Shown piece by piece: positions 1-6,492 of a stretch of DNA of 27,042 nucleotides. A program made the translations under genes and the position numbers. Positions within the stretch are counted from its first letter, which is position 1. Every line of letters begins with the position of its first letter. The DNA is from an uncultured Bacilli bacterium (GTDB taxonomy: Bacteria; Bacillota_I; Bacilli_A; RF39; UBA660). Location: NCBI GenBank assembly GCA_934086775.1, contig CAKOIJ010000011.1, positions 1 to 27,042 on the forward strand, given 5' to 3'. The notes beneath the pieces were generated by a model. That model ran no database searches and was not told the DNA's origin. It saw only the letters and a list, made by a program, of their open reading frames with translations.

Positions 1-81
1 CTCAAAACTTGTGCACTTTGGACTAGTGGAAATGGAGCACCTGAAACACCATACGAAATAAGTACTACAAGTGGATGCTAA
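1..81 (+). CDS. 3' end of an unidentified gene (partial)
   Basis: An open frame runs from the window edge to a TAA at 79-81 and gives 26 residues ending in T-T-S-G-C. The residues are Thr/Ser/Gly rich with two cysteines (residues 4 and 26 of the visible part), which would suit an extracellular or pilin-like tail, but that is only an impression. No family can be assigned from so little. It lies on the same strand as the infC operon, which has its own promoter downstream. Confidence 0.45.
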   Translation, partial: LKTCALWTSGNGAPETPYEISTTSGC

Positions 82-121
82 TGTACAATATAAAATACAC
101 AATATTTTATTAATATTTTCC

Positions 122-150
122 TTGATTTTTAATAAAATATATTATATAAT
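122..150 (+). promoter_or_regulatory. Sigma-A promoter of infC-rpmI-rplT
   Basis: The -35 is TTGATT (122-127) and the -10 is a perfect TATAAT (145-150), with a 17-nt spacer. Transcription should start near 157. This leaves about 140 nt of untranslated leader before the infC start codon, which is the space used by the structured leader. Confidence 0.75.
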
Positions 151-156
151 ATTAAT

Positions 157-290
157 CGTGAAGAGAGAAAGAAGTGTATCCACACTCACCTGACTTATAA
201 ATAGATAAGTAGGTAAAAAGCTTAAAAAGTTTCTTTTTAATGTTTTTAAAGTGGATGCAACTGCATTCACTTTTCTATATTTGGAGGTGT
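157..290 (+). promoter_or_regulatory. L20-type autoregulatory leader of the infC operon
   Basis: The leader folds into clear hairpins. AGTGT (173-177) pairs with ACACT (182-186). A 10-bp stem with one bulged G joins 188-198 to 205-214. GTGGATGC (251-258) pairs with GCATTCAC (263-270), extended by AAA/TTT to an 11-bp stem just before the ribosome binding site. ATCCAC (178-183) can instead pair with GTGGAT (251-256), so two mutually exclusive folds exist. In Bacillus, L20 binds a leader of this operon that mimics its 23S rRNA site and causes premature termination or translational repression. Position, gene order and fold match that system. The exact mechanism here is inferred. Confidence 0.6.
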
Positions 291-295
291 TTACA

Positions 296-817
296 ATAGC
301 TAAACAAAATGATAATGTTCTAATTAATGAACAAATTAAATTCGATGAAGTTATGGTTATTGGACCTAATGGAGAAAAATTAGGTATCAAGAAAAGAGAA
401 GATGCACTTACTCTAGCTAATTATGCTGGACTTGATTTAGTATTAATGAGCAAAGAAGGAATTCCTGTTTGTAAAGTTATAGACTATAATAAGTTTAAGT
501 ATGAAAAGATGAAAAGAGAGAAAGATGCTAAAAAGAAGCAAAGAGAACAAAATTTAGAACTCAAAGAGTATAGATTATCTGTAACAATAGATACTCATGA
601 CTTTGAGACTAAACTTAAAAATGCACGTGCATATATTGTAAAAGGACATAAAGTCAAAGTATCAGTTAGATTTAAAGGAAGACAAATAGCGCATCCTGAA
701 CTTGGACGAGATGTAATTGTTAAATTTGCAAACTCTTTAGAAGATGTAGCCATAGTATCAGAAGAACCAAGGCTTGAGGGAAGAACAATTAGTTTGGTCG
801 TAGCACCTAAAAAATAA
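296..817 (+). CDS. infC: Translation initiation factor IF-3
   Basis: IF-3 binds the 30S subunit, prevents premature joining of 50S and proofreads the start codon-initiator tRNA pairing. The 173-residue product has both IF3 domains: the N-terminal domain (about residues 8-75, with the NEQI and IGPNGEKLG stretches), a lysine-rich linker helix (about 75-95), and the C-terminal domain ending in EEPRLEGRTISLVVAPKK. The start is placed at ATA (296-298). It sits 8 nt after a strong GGAGG (283-287), and conserved IF3 sequence begins right there. The longer frame from GTG 251 would run through the leader hairpin. A non-AUG start is typical of infC because IF3 discriminates against it and so limits its own synthesis. 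It is the first gene of the infC-rpmI-rplT operon, with rpmI 18 nt downstream. Confidence 0.95.
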   Translation: MAKQNDNVLINEQIKFDEVMVIGPNGEKLGIKKREDALTLANYAGLDLVLMSKEGIPVCKVIDYNKFKYEKMKREKDAKKKQREQNLELKEYRLSVTIDTHDFETKLKNARAYIVKGHKVKVSVRFKGRQIAHPELGRDVIVKFANSLEDVAIVSEEPRLEGRTISLVVAPKK

Positions 818-835
818 AGAAAGAAGGAGATAAAA

Positions 836-1030
836 ATGCCAAAACAAAAAACACATAAAGGTATAGCAAAGAAAGTAAGTGTAAGACCTGGTGGAAGTAC
901 TAAAATAGGTAAACCAGGAGCAAACCATAAAACTGGTAAAAAACCAACAAGTTTTAATAGAGATCATAGAAAGGGATCTGTTTTAAGCAGTGCAGATGCT
1001 AACAGATATAAGAAAGCATTAAGGGGGTAA
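836..1030 (+). CDS. rpmI: 50S ribosomal protein L35
   Basis: A 64-residue basic protein starts MPKQKTHKGIAKK and has the usual histidine- and lysine-rich L35 pattern (residues 4-50) ending in ANRYKKALRG. Its length equals the family norm. AAGGAG at 824-829 precedes ATG 836. It lies between infC and rplT in the universally conserved order, 5 nt from rplT, so the two are certainly cotranscribed and probably translationally coupled. Confidence 0.97.
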   Translation: MPKQKTHKGIAKKVSVRPGGSTKIGKPGANHKTGKKPTSFNRDHRKGSVLSSADANRYKKALRG

Positions 1031-1035
1031 TATAA

Positions 1036-1563
1036 ATGACAAGAGTTAAAGGTGGAACAGTAGCAAAAGCTAGAAGAAAAAAAGTTTTAAACAGAGCTAA
1101 AGGATATTTTGGAAGTAAACATAGATTATTTAAATCAGCTCATGAACAATTAATGCATAGTGGAAGATATAGTTTCAATGATAGAAAGAAAAATAAAGGA
1201 AACTTCAGAAAACTATGGATTACAAGAATTAATGCTGCTTGTAGAATGAACAACATAAGTTATTCAAAATTTATAGATGGTCTTAACAAAGCAGGAGTTG
1301 AAATAAATAGAAAAATGCTTAGTGAACTTGCAATTCAAGATATGAATGAATTTGCTAAATTAGTTGAAGTTGCTAAAAAGGGTTTAGAAAACCCAAAAGC
1401 AAAGGAAACTAAAACAGAAGTAAAAGAAGTTAAAACAGAAGTAAAAGAAACTAATGATTTAAACAGTAAAACGGTTGCTGAATTAAAAACACTTGCAAAA
1501 GAAAAAGGAATAGAAGGTTATACAACTATGAAAAAAGCAGAATTAATAGCTGCTTTAAACTAG
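1036..1563 (+). CDS. rplT: 50S ribosomal protein L20 with an extra C-terminal Rho_N/SAP-like module
   Basis: Residues 1-116 are a complete L20 (TRVKGGTVAKARRKK at the start, then GYFGSKHRLFK, RINAACR and SELAIQD). L20 binds 23S rRNA early in 50S assembly and, in Bacillus, represses its own operon through the leader. L20 is normally about 118 residues; this one has 175. After a Lys/Glu/Thr linker (about 118-140) that contains two copies of KTEVKE, residues about 141-175 resemble the Rho termination factor N-terminal (Rho_N) or SAP helix-extended-loop-helix fold (TVAELKTLAKEKGIEGY, then KKAELIAAL). No frameshift or restart is visible, so the extension is a true fusion. Its role is unknown; added RNA binding is a guess. 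The stop codon is part of a terminator stem. Confidence 0.96.
   Translation: MTRVKGGTVAKARRKKVLNRAKGYFGSKHRLFKSAHEQLMHSGRYSFNDRKKNKGNFRKLWITRINAACRMNNISYSKFIDGLNKAGVEINRKMLSELAIQDMNEFAKLVEVAKKGLENPKAKETKTEVKEVKTEVKETNDLNSKTVAELKTLAKEKGIEGYTTMKKAELIAALN
1410..1449 (+). repeat. 21-bp tandem repeat in the rplT linker
   Basis: A 19-nt string at 1410-1428 recurs exactly at 1431-1449, a period of 21 nt (seven codons). It encodes the repeated KTEVKE linker of L20. It points to slippage or duplication in the linker that joins the ribosomal core to the added C-terminal module. Confidence 0.8.
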
Positions 1564-1583
1564 AAGTATAATCTTCTTTTTTT
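1562..1583 (+). terminator. Terminator of the infC operon
   Basis: AGAAG (1562-1566) pairs with CTTCT (1573-1577) around a 6-nt loop, followed by a T run to 1583. The stem is short and overlaps the rplT stop codon. A new promoter follows at once, which supports a transcription boundary here. Confidence 0.6.
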
Positions 1584-1584
1584 C

Positions 1585-1613
1585 TTGCATTTTGGTATAA
1601 AATATGTTACAAT
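1585..1613 (+). promoter_or_regulatory. Promoter of the HA-repeat operon
   Basis: TTGCAT (1585-1590) and TACAAT (1608-1613) are separated by 17 nt. The expected start near 1620 is just upstream of the AAGGGGG ribosome binding site (1627-1633) of the first HA-repeat gene. Confidence 0.65.
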
Positions 1614-1640
1614 ATTTTATACTTTTAAGGGGGAAAGTTT

Positions 1641-3023
1641 ATGCAAGGAAAAAAATGGTCAGAATATGATAAAGACTGGTTCGAAAAATATAGTTTAGCA
1701 AAAAAATATTATGAAGAAAATGGTAACTTAAAAATACCTGTTACTTATTCATGTGAGAAGCATGGAACAAAAATTAATCTTGGTACATGGATAAGGTGGC
1801 AAAGAGAAAATAATAGTTTAGGTAAACTTCCAAAATATAGAAAAGAGCTACTTAATGAAATAGGAATGATTTGGAAAATAAGAAATGACTCTTGGGAATA
1901 TATGTATAAAGAAGCAACTAATTATTACAAAGAAAAAGGTAACATAAAAGTACCTAATTCTTATTTTTATATAAAAGATGGTCAAGAGATAAGACTAGGT
2001 AACTGGATAGTTTCTCAAAGATTTAACTATAATAATGGTAAACTAAGTACTAAAAGAAAAGAATTACTTGATAAAATAGGCATGGTATGGAAAGCAAAAT
2101 TTTCTTGGGAATATATGTTTAATCTAGCAAAAGATTACTATTTAAAAAATAATAAACTTTTTACTAGTACTTATAAAGTGAACATAGATGGAAATGATAT
2201 TCTTTTAGGAGTATGGCTTAATAAACAAAAAAATTTTTATAATAAGGGAAAACTAACTGAAGAAAAAATAAAACTACTTGAAACAATTGGTTTAAAGTGG
2301 ACTAAAGAAGAAAGAAAACAAATTAGAGAAAACGAGAAAAATAAAAAATGGTTACTTTTATATAAAGCAGTTATAAATTATTATAAAGAACATGGTAATT
2401 TAGTAATACCTAATGACTATTTAGTTACAGTTGGTCATGAAGAAATACTTTTAAAGTCATGGTATATAAATCAAAAAAGTATGTTAAAACAAAAAGAATT
2501 ATCGCCAGAAAAAGAAAAACTAATAAATGGTCTGTTTTCATTAGACGAGGATAATAAAATAAAAACAGAAAATGATAAAAAATGGATGGATTTTTATAAC
2601 TTAGCAAAAGAATATTATAATCATTCTGGAAACATAAAAATACCTTATGAATATGAAGTTATAGTAAATGGTAAAGTTAAAAGACTAGGAAAGTGGATAG
2701 ATAGGCAGAGAACTATTTATAAAAAAGGAAAACTAAATGAAGAAATGATAAAACTTCTTAATGAGTTAGGAATGATTTGGGAATTTGGAAGTATAAGATA
2801 TTCAGAATGGCTAGATAATTATGAACTTGTTAAAAAATACTATGAAGAATATGGTAATTTAGATATTCCTTCAAGTTATGTAGTTAATGATAAATTATTT
2901 AGTTTAAGAGATTGGTTAAGAAGACAAAGGATGCTATATGAACTTGGAAAACTAAATGAGGAAAAAATAAATTTACTTAATGAAATAGGAATGGTTTGGA
3001 ATAGTAATACATTAAAAAAATAA
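1641..3023 (+). CDS. Six-repeat helicase-associated (HA) domain protein without a helicase
   Basis: The 460-residue protein consists almost wholly of six tandem copies of a roughly 66-residue unit. Each has the pattern W..Y..A..YY.E.GNL.IP..Y......LG.WI..QR....GKL...R..LL..IGM.W, which I recognise as the helicase-associated domain (PF03457 type). The copies lie at about residues 13-78, 85-150, 156-220, 237-314 (degenerate, lacking IGM.W), 315-380 and 390-453. In known proteins this domain follows SNF2/DEAD-type helicases and is thought to bind nucleic acid. No helicase motifs, signal peptide or membrane segment are present here. The gene has its own promoter and heads a three-gene operon, 16 nt before its paralogue. 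The function is unknown; nucleic acid or protein scaffold binding is an inference. Confidence 0.85.
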   Translation: MQGKKWSEYDKDWFEKYSLAKKYYEENGNLKIPVTYSCEKHGTKINLGTWIRWQRENNSLGKLPKYRKELLNEIGMIWKIRNDSWEYMYKEATNYYKEKGNIKVPNSYFYIKDGQEIRLGNWIVSQRFNYNNGKLSTKRKELLDKIGMVWKAKFSWEYMFNLAKDYYLKNNKLFTSTYKVNIDGNDILLGVWLNKQKNFYNKGKLTEEKIKLLETIGLKWTKEERKQIRENEKNKKWLLLYKAVINYYKEHGNLVIPNDYLVTVGHEEILLKSWYINQKSMLKQKELSPEKEKLINGLFSLDEDNKIKTENDKKWMDFYNLAKEYYNHSGNIKIPYEYEVIVNGKVKRLGKWIDRQRTIYKKGKLNEEMIKLLNELGMIWEFGSIRYSEWLDNYELVKKYYEEYGNLDIPSSYVVNDKLFSLRDWLRRQRMLYELGKLNEEKINLLNEIGMVWNSNTLKK

Positions 3024-3039
3024 TCAAGGGGGAATAACA

Positions 3040-4200
3040 ATGTATAATGATAAAAAATGGTTAAAGAAATATGAACTTGCAAAAAAATATTATTTAGAAC
3101 ATGGAGATTTATCAATTAAGAAAAATTATAAAGTAGGAGATATTAATTTAGGTGTATGGTTAATAGGACAAAGAAGATATAACAAATTAGGTAAACTTCC
3201 AAAATATAGAAAAGAACTACTTGATGAAATAGGTATGGTATGGAATTGTTATGATGAAGACGTACTTGATATTCCATGGCTTAAAATGTATAAAGAAGCA
3301 ATTAATTATTACAAAGAAAAAGGTAACTTAAAAGTACCTATGACTTATTCCTATATAAAAGATAATAAAGAAATAAATCTAGGTAACTGGATAATATCTC
3401 AAAGAGTTAACTTTCATAATGGTAAGTTAACTCCTAAAAGAAAAGAACTACTTGATGAAATAGGTATGGTATGGAAATTAAGAACAAGATTTTCTTGGAA
3501 TTACATGTATAAATTAGCAAAGGACTACTATACTGAAAATGGTGACTTACTAATTCCTAATACTTATGAAATTAATATAGAAGGCAATAGTGTAGCACTA
3601 GGAAACTGGATAACTAATCAAAGAAGATGTTATAATTTAGGAGAGCTTTCAAATGAAAGAATAAAACTTTTAAATGAAATAGGTATGCAATGGGAAGATG
3701 TAAAATTTTTTCAAAGTGAAAAGAACTGGATTATAACATTTAAAAGTATGGTAAAATATTATGGTGATAAAGGTACTAGTGTTATTCCAAATACTTATTT
3801 AGTAGAAGTAAATGGAAAACTAATATCTTTAAACCAGTGGTATAAAAGACAATTAAGTTTATATAGGAATAACGAATTAACAGGTAAAAGAAAAGAACTA
3901 ATGGATATATTTTCTAGCATAATAAAAGATGACAATGTAAAAAACTTAAAAGATATAAGATGGATGAAATATTATAAAGTAGCTAAGAAATATTATGAGG
4001 AAAATGGTGACTTAAAAGTACCTGCTACATATGAAACTATAGTAAATGGAGAAATTATAAAACTAGGACAATGGATAAACTCTCAAAGAGCATCCTATAG
4101 GGGTTTAAGAAGTTCTATTAGTACTGAAAGAATAGAACTACTAAATAATATAGAAATGATATGGAATATAAGAGAAAATAAACTAACTAAAAAAATATAA
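3040..4200 (+). CDS. Five-repeat helicase-associated (HA) domain protein, paralogue of the preceding gene
   Basis: The 386-residue protein has five HA-type units at about residues 7-68, 80-145, 153-218, 230-307 and 308-375. They are collinear with units 1-5 of the upstream gene: unit 4 is degenerate in both (WY..Q and loss of IGM.W), so the pair arose by duplication after the array had formed. The first unit looks mosaic. Its first half resembles unit 6 of the upstream protein (W L..YEL.KKYY.E.G) and its second half resembles unit 1 (GKLPKYRKELL). No catalytic motif, signal or membrane segment is visible. AAGGGGG precedes the ATG. It is cotranscribed with its neighbours (17 nt to the next gene). 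Confidence 0.84.
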   Translation: MYNDKKWLKKYELAKKYYLEHGDLSIKKNYKVGDINLGVWLIGQRRYNKLGKLPKYRKELLDEIGMVWNCYDEDVLDIPWLKMYKEAINYYKEKGNLKVPMTYSYIKDNKEINLGNWIISQRVNFHNGKLTPKRKELLDEIGMVWKLRTRFSWNYMYKLAKDYYTENGDLLIPNTYEINIEGNSVALGNWITNQRRCYNLGELSNERIKLLNEIGMQWEDVKFFQSEKNWIITFKSMVKYYGDKGTSVIPNTYLVEVNGKLISLNQWYKRQLSLYRNNELTGKRKELMDIFSSIIKDDNVKNLKDIRWMKYYKVAKKYYEENGDLKVPATYETIVNGEIIKLGQWINSQRASYRGLRSSISTERIELLNNIEMIWNIRENKLTKKI

Positions 4201-4217
4201 TATTAAGGGGTGTAAAT

Positions 4218-4724
4218 ATGAATAATGATGTATTAAAATTCTTTTATAATAAATTAATAACTGATAAAAAAATTGAGTATACAAAAGGAGATAATACTTA
4301 TTACTTAATAAATAATAAATTACTTAATTATTTAAATTTATTATTATATTTAAATGGGTATATCTTATATAACAATATAAATAATAATCAAATAAAACTT
4401 TATATAGAAAAAGTAAAACTACCTAAAAAAGAAGTTAGTAGTAAATTAAACATAATAGAAAGATACTTAGAAAAAAGAAAATATCAAAAAGAAATAAACT
4501 ACTTAGTAGCAAATAATCTATACAATAGAATAATTAAATCTACTCTAGAAATTATAACTATTAATAAAGATATGTTTATATATAACTATATAAATGAAGA
4601 AGTACTAATATACATAGAAACTTTTTGTAATAATAATGACTTAGTACTTTTAGATAAAAAGACTAAAGAAGGCTTTGTTCTAAACATACATAGAAACACA
4701 AAAAAACTTAAAAAGAAAAAATAG
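4218..4724 (+). CDS. Small unknown protein, third gene of the HA-repeat operon
   Basis: This is a 168-residue protein very rich in Asn, Lys, Ile, Leu and Tyr with a basic tail (last 10 residues mostly Lys). I recognise no family, and no membrane segment or catalytic motif stands out. Residues about 30-65 and 90-125 look helical. It starts 17 nt after the second HA gene behind an AAGGGGTG ribosome binding site and ends in a strong terminator, so it belongs to the same operon and may work with the HA proteins. It carries no HA repeat itself. Codon use is as AT-rich as its neighbours or more so. Confidence 0.75.
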   Translation: MNNDVLKFFYNKLITDKKIEYTKGDNTYYLINNKLLNYLNLLLYLNGYILYNNINNNQIKLYIEKVKLPKKEVSSKLNIIERYLEKRKYQKEINYLVANNLYNRIIKSTLEIITINKDMFIYNYINEEVLIYIETFCNNNDLVLLDKKTKEGFVLNIHRNTKKLKKKK

Positions 4725-4748
4725 ACTTATATACAAATAAGTCTTTTT
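4723..4748. terminator. Bidirectional terminator between the HA operon and the FemAB gene
   Basis: An 8-bp stem joins AGACTTAT (4723-4730) to ATAAGTCT (4737-4744) with a 6-nt loop. T5 follows on the plus strand. On the minus strand an A-rich stretch (4711-4722) supplies the T run. It serves two convergent transcripts. Confidence 0.85.
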
Positions 4749-4749
4749 A

Positions 4750-5991
4750 TTACATTTTCTTTTCAAATTCTTTATGAAGAGCTTTAGTACTCCATAATAA
4801 ACTATATTTAGTTTGATTTATTATTAAATCAAATTCACCAATATATTCATATACTTTAGGATTAAAACTCAATTTAAACTCGTTTAAACCTTTATAAGGA
4901 TTATCTTTAGTAAAATCTCCTGTAATACCATTTAAATCTAAATAACTATAGTTATTTTCTTTATAATGATTAATTAAGTTGTAATGAAGAAAATGATTTG
5001 GTAAAAGTTTATTATATTTCTTATTAAAACCACTTGTAAATATACTAGCAATATTATTATGCTTAATTACTAAAGCGCCTGCGACTACCTCTTTATAAAT
5101 ACCTTCACTTATTTTAGTATTAACATCGTGTATCTCTTCATTTATTTCATTTAACTTTCTATCACTATTCATCTTTTCATTATAAATATTCTTATTAGTA
5201 GGATCTAACTGGAATAACCTATTTACTTTTTCATTTATAGTTTCTTCAGTATTATGTTCCCCTTGTAAATTTAGTAAATATTCATGATAATTAACCTCTA
5301 CTAGAAATAAATCAACTTTTTTATCTTGATCAAACATCTTATATAATGTTTTATAAAAATCACTAGACTTTCCATCTTTCCTATAAGTAAGTTCATATAA
5401 ACTATTTAAATTATAAAAGTCTCCCTTAATAAAATTTAAACCTTTATTATTAACTTTATCAAGTTTATGTATTAGTTTAGAATCAAGATTAGACTTATTA
5501 AAATCTTTTAAACTAATAATAGCATTATATTTTGGAAGCATACTTTCAAAATATAAATTATCTTTAAGTTTCTTATAATTATTTTCTTCCATAGTACTAA
5601 TTAAAGTACTAGATAAACTATTTGTAACTTTAGAACCATCCATATTAACTTGATTTAAAATAATAATTGGATTAATCTTAATAAAAGCATAACCTTTCTT
5701 ACTAAAGAACTTTTTAACCGCTTTTGTAAATTCTTCAAAAGTATATTTATTAAAATAATCTACTAAAAAGCCTCTTGGACTATAACCATATTTTATATTA
5801 ATAGAAATAGATTTGCTGAGCATAAGAAAAGAACCTATTATTAAATCATTATCATAACAAGCATAATATTTTACTTTATAATCATATTTTCTCATCACTT
5901 CACCATAATAGCTAGTTTCATAAAAACTGCTAAACATATTGTTCTTACTAATTTCATCAAATAAATTTTTATCTATTTCTCTAATTAACAT
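4750..5991 (-). CDS. FemAB family aminoacyltransferase (peptidoglycan interpeptide bridge)
   Basis: FemX/FemA/FemB/MurM-type enzymes use aminoacyl-tRNA to add amino acids to the lysine side chain of lipid II. The 413-residue length equals the family's usual 410-420. The N-terminal half has the first GNAT-like fold with SFYETSYYGEVM and YGYSPRGFLVDY. A long charged helical insertion (about residues 235-300) matches the coiled-coil arm that grips tRNA in the family. The C-terminal half ends with the conserved DLNGITGDF.....YKGLNEFKLSFNP motif. GAGGAG precedes the ATG. It has its own promoter after a terminator of the upstream gene. Which residue is added cannot be told from sequence. It implies a real peptidoglycan wall. 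Confidence 0.9.
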   Translation of the reverse strand: MLIREIDKNLFDEISKNNMFSSFYETSYYGEVMRKYDYKVKYYACYDNDLIIGSFLMLSKSISINIKYGYSPRGFLVDYFNKYTFEEFTKAVKKFFSKKGYAFIKINPIIILNQVNMDGSKVTNSLSSTLISTMEENNYKKLKDNLYFESMLPKYNAIISLKDFNKSNLDSKLIHKLDKVNNKGLNFIKGDFYNLNSLYELTYRKDGKSSDFYKTLYKMFDQDKKVDLFLVEVNYHEYLLNLQGEHNTEETINEKVNRLFQLDPTNKNIYNEKMNSDRKLNEINEEIHDVNTKISEGIYKEVVAGALVIKHNNIASIFTSGFNKKYNKLLPNHFLHYNLINHYKENNYSYLDLNGITGDFTKDNPYKGLNEFKLSFNPKVYEYIGEFDLIINQTKYSLLWSTKALHKEFEKKM

Positions 5992-6010
5992 AATAATTCT
6001 CCTCTCAATA

Positions 6011-6039
6011 ATTATAACACAACAATATTCTAAATCAAA
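6011..6039 (-). promoter_or_regulatory. Promoter of the FemAB gene
   Basis: On the minus strand TTTGAT (6034-6039) is followed by 17 nt and TATAAT (6011-6016). The predicted start near 6004 gives a leader of a little over 10 nt carrying the GAGGAG site. Confidence 0.6.
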
Positions 6040-6040
6040 G

Positions 6041-6061
6041 AAAAAACCTTATAAAAAGGTT
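6041..6061 (-). terminator. Terminator of the 106-residue protein gene
   Basis: AACCTT (plus 6045-6050) and AAGGTT (6056-6061) form a 6-bp stem. Read on the minus strand, the stem is followed by T6. It sits directly at the stop codon of the minus-strand gene. Confidence 0.7.
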
Positions 6062-6380
6062 AACTAATCTTTCTAATTAAAGAATTAACTTCATCTCTGA
6101 GAGTATTAAATGGACAACCCGGTATAAAGTTGTCACTTATAAAATCATAAATCTTTTTTTGTTTACTTCTATCTAGATAACTGCAATAAATACTATAGAA
6201 GTTATTACCAGTACTACTTATATTTTCACAGTATTCACAAGTACTATTAGGTGAACACTCTATATTTTGTAGTTCTTTATAAATTAAATTTAATATATAT
6301 AGTTCTAGTTCTTTAGGTAAATTATATGTATTATCCTTAACAGCGTCTATTAACTCATTTATTTTCTTTAGTTCAGTCAT
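6060..6380 (-). CDS. Small cysteine-containing protein of unknown function
   Basis: The product has 106 residues, has no signal peptide and is mostly helical by eye. Five cysteines are present: three in a short C.....C..C cluster (about residues 42-51), one near residue 65 and one near residue 88 (GCPFN). This could be a small metal-binding site, but no known zinc-finger or iron-sulfur pattern fits exactly. GGAG precedes the ATG. It has its own promoter and terminator, so it is a single-gene unit, divergent from the lipoprotein gene. I do not recognise the family. Confidence 0.7.
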   Translation of the reverse strand: MTELKKINELIDAVKDNTYNLPKELELYILNLIYKELQNIECSPNSTCEYCENISSTGNNFYSIYCSYLDRSKQKKIYDFISDNFIPGCPFNTLRDEVNSLIRKIS

Positions 6381-6400
6381 AATTTTCTCCTTTTCTAAAT

Positions 6401-6428
6401 ATTATACTAAATTATAATTATTTGTAAA
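6401..6428 (-). promoter_or_regulatory. Promoter of the 106-residue protein gene
   Basis: On the minus strand TTTACA (6423-6428) is followed by 16 nt and TATAAT (6401-6406). The -10 overlaps one arm of an inverted repeat shared with the divergent gene. Confidence 0.65.
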
Positions 6429-6441
6429 GATTTTAGTATAA
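6402..6441. promoter_or_regulatory. Inverted repeat between divergent promoters (possible operator)
   Basis: TTATACTAA (6402-6410) and its exact complement TTAGTATAA (6433-6441) are 22 nt apart. The left arm covers the -10 of the minus-strand promoter and the right arm ends 4 nt before the -35 of the plus-strand promoter. This geometry suits a site controlling both genes, but because each arm contains a TATA-like string the repeat may partly reflect promoter sequence. Confidence 0.35.
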
Positions 6442-6444
6442 CAT

Positions 6445-6473
6445 TTGACTAAAAATGTATTTAATGTTAATAT
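6445..6473 (+). promoter_or_regulatory. Promoter of the Ig-like lipoprotein gene
   Basis: TTGACT (6445-6450) and TAATAT (6468-6473) are separated by exactly 17 nt. The TTG of the -35 is also an in-frame codon upstream of the lipoprotein. Finding a promoter here argues against any start before ATG 6493. Confidence 0.7.
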
Positions 6474-6492
6474 GAAAATAGAAAGGAGACTT

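Noticed and set aside
82..121. AT-only stem ATAAAAT/ATTTTAT as a terminator of the first partial gene
   Set aside because: A seven-pair all-AT stem without a clear T run is expected often in such DNA, so it is not supported.
251..295. Longer infC reading frame starting at GTG 251
   Set aside because: These codons are the arm and loop of a leader hairpin and include the ribosome binding site itself; IF3 homology begins at the ATA 296.
1641..4200. The regular 200-nt periodicity as a CRISPR or DNA satellite
   Set aside because: The period is protein-level (about 66-78 codons with diverged DNA), without short identical repeats and unique spacers.
6445..6492. Longer lipoprotein frame starting at TTG 6445
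   Set aside because: The TTG is the -35 box of a 17-nt-spaced promoter, and the lipoprotein signal peptide with its ribosome binding site begins at 6493.
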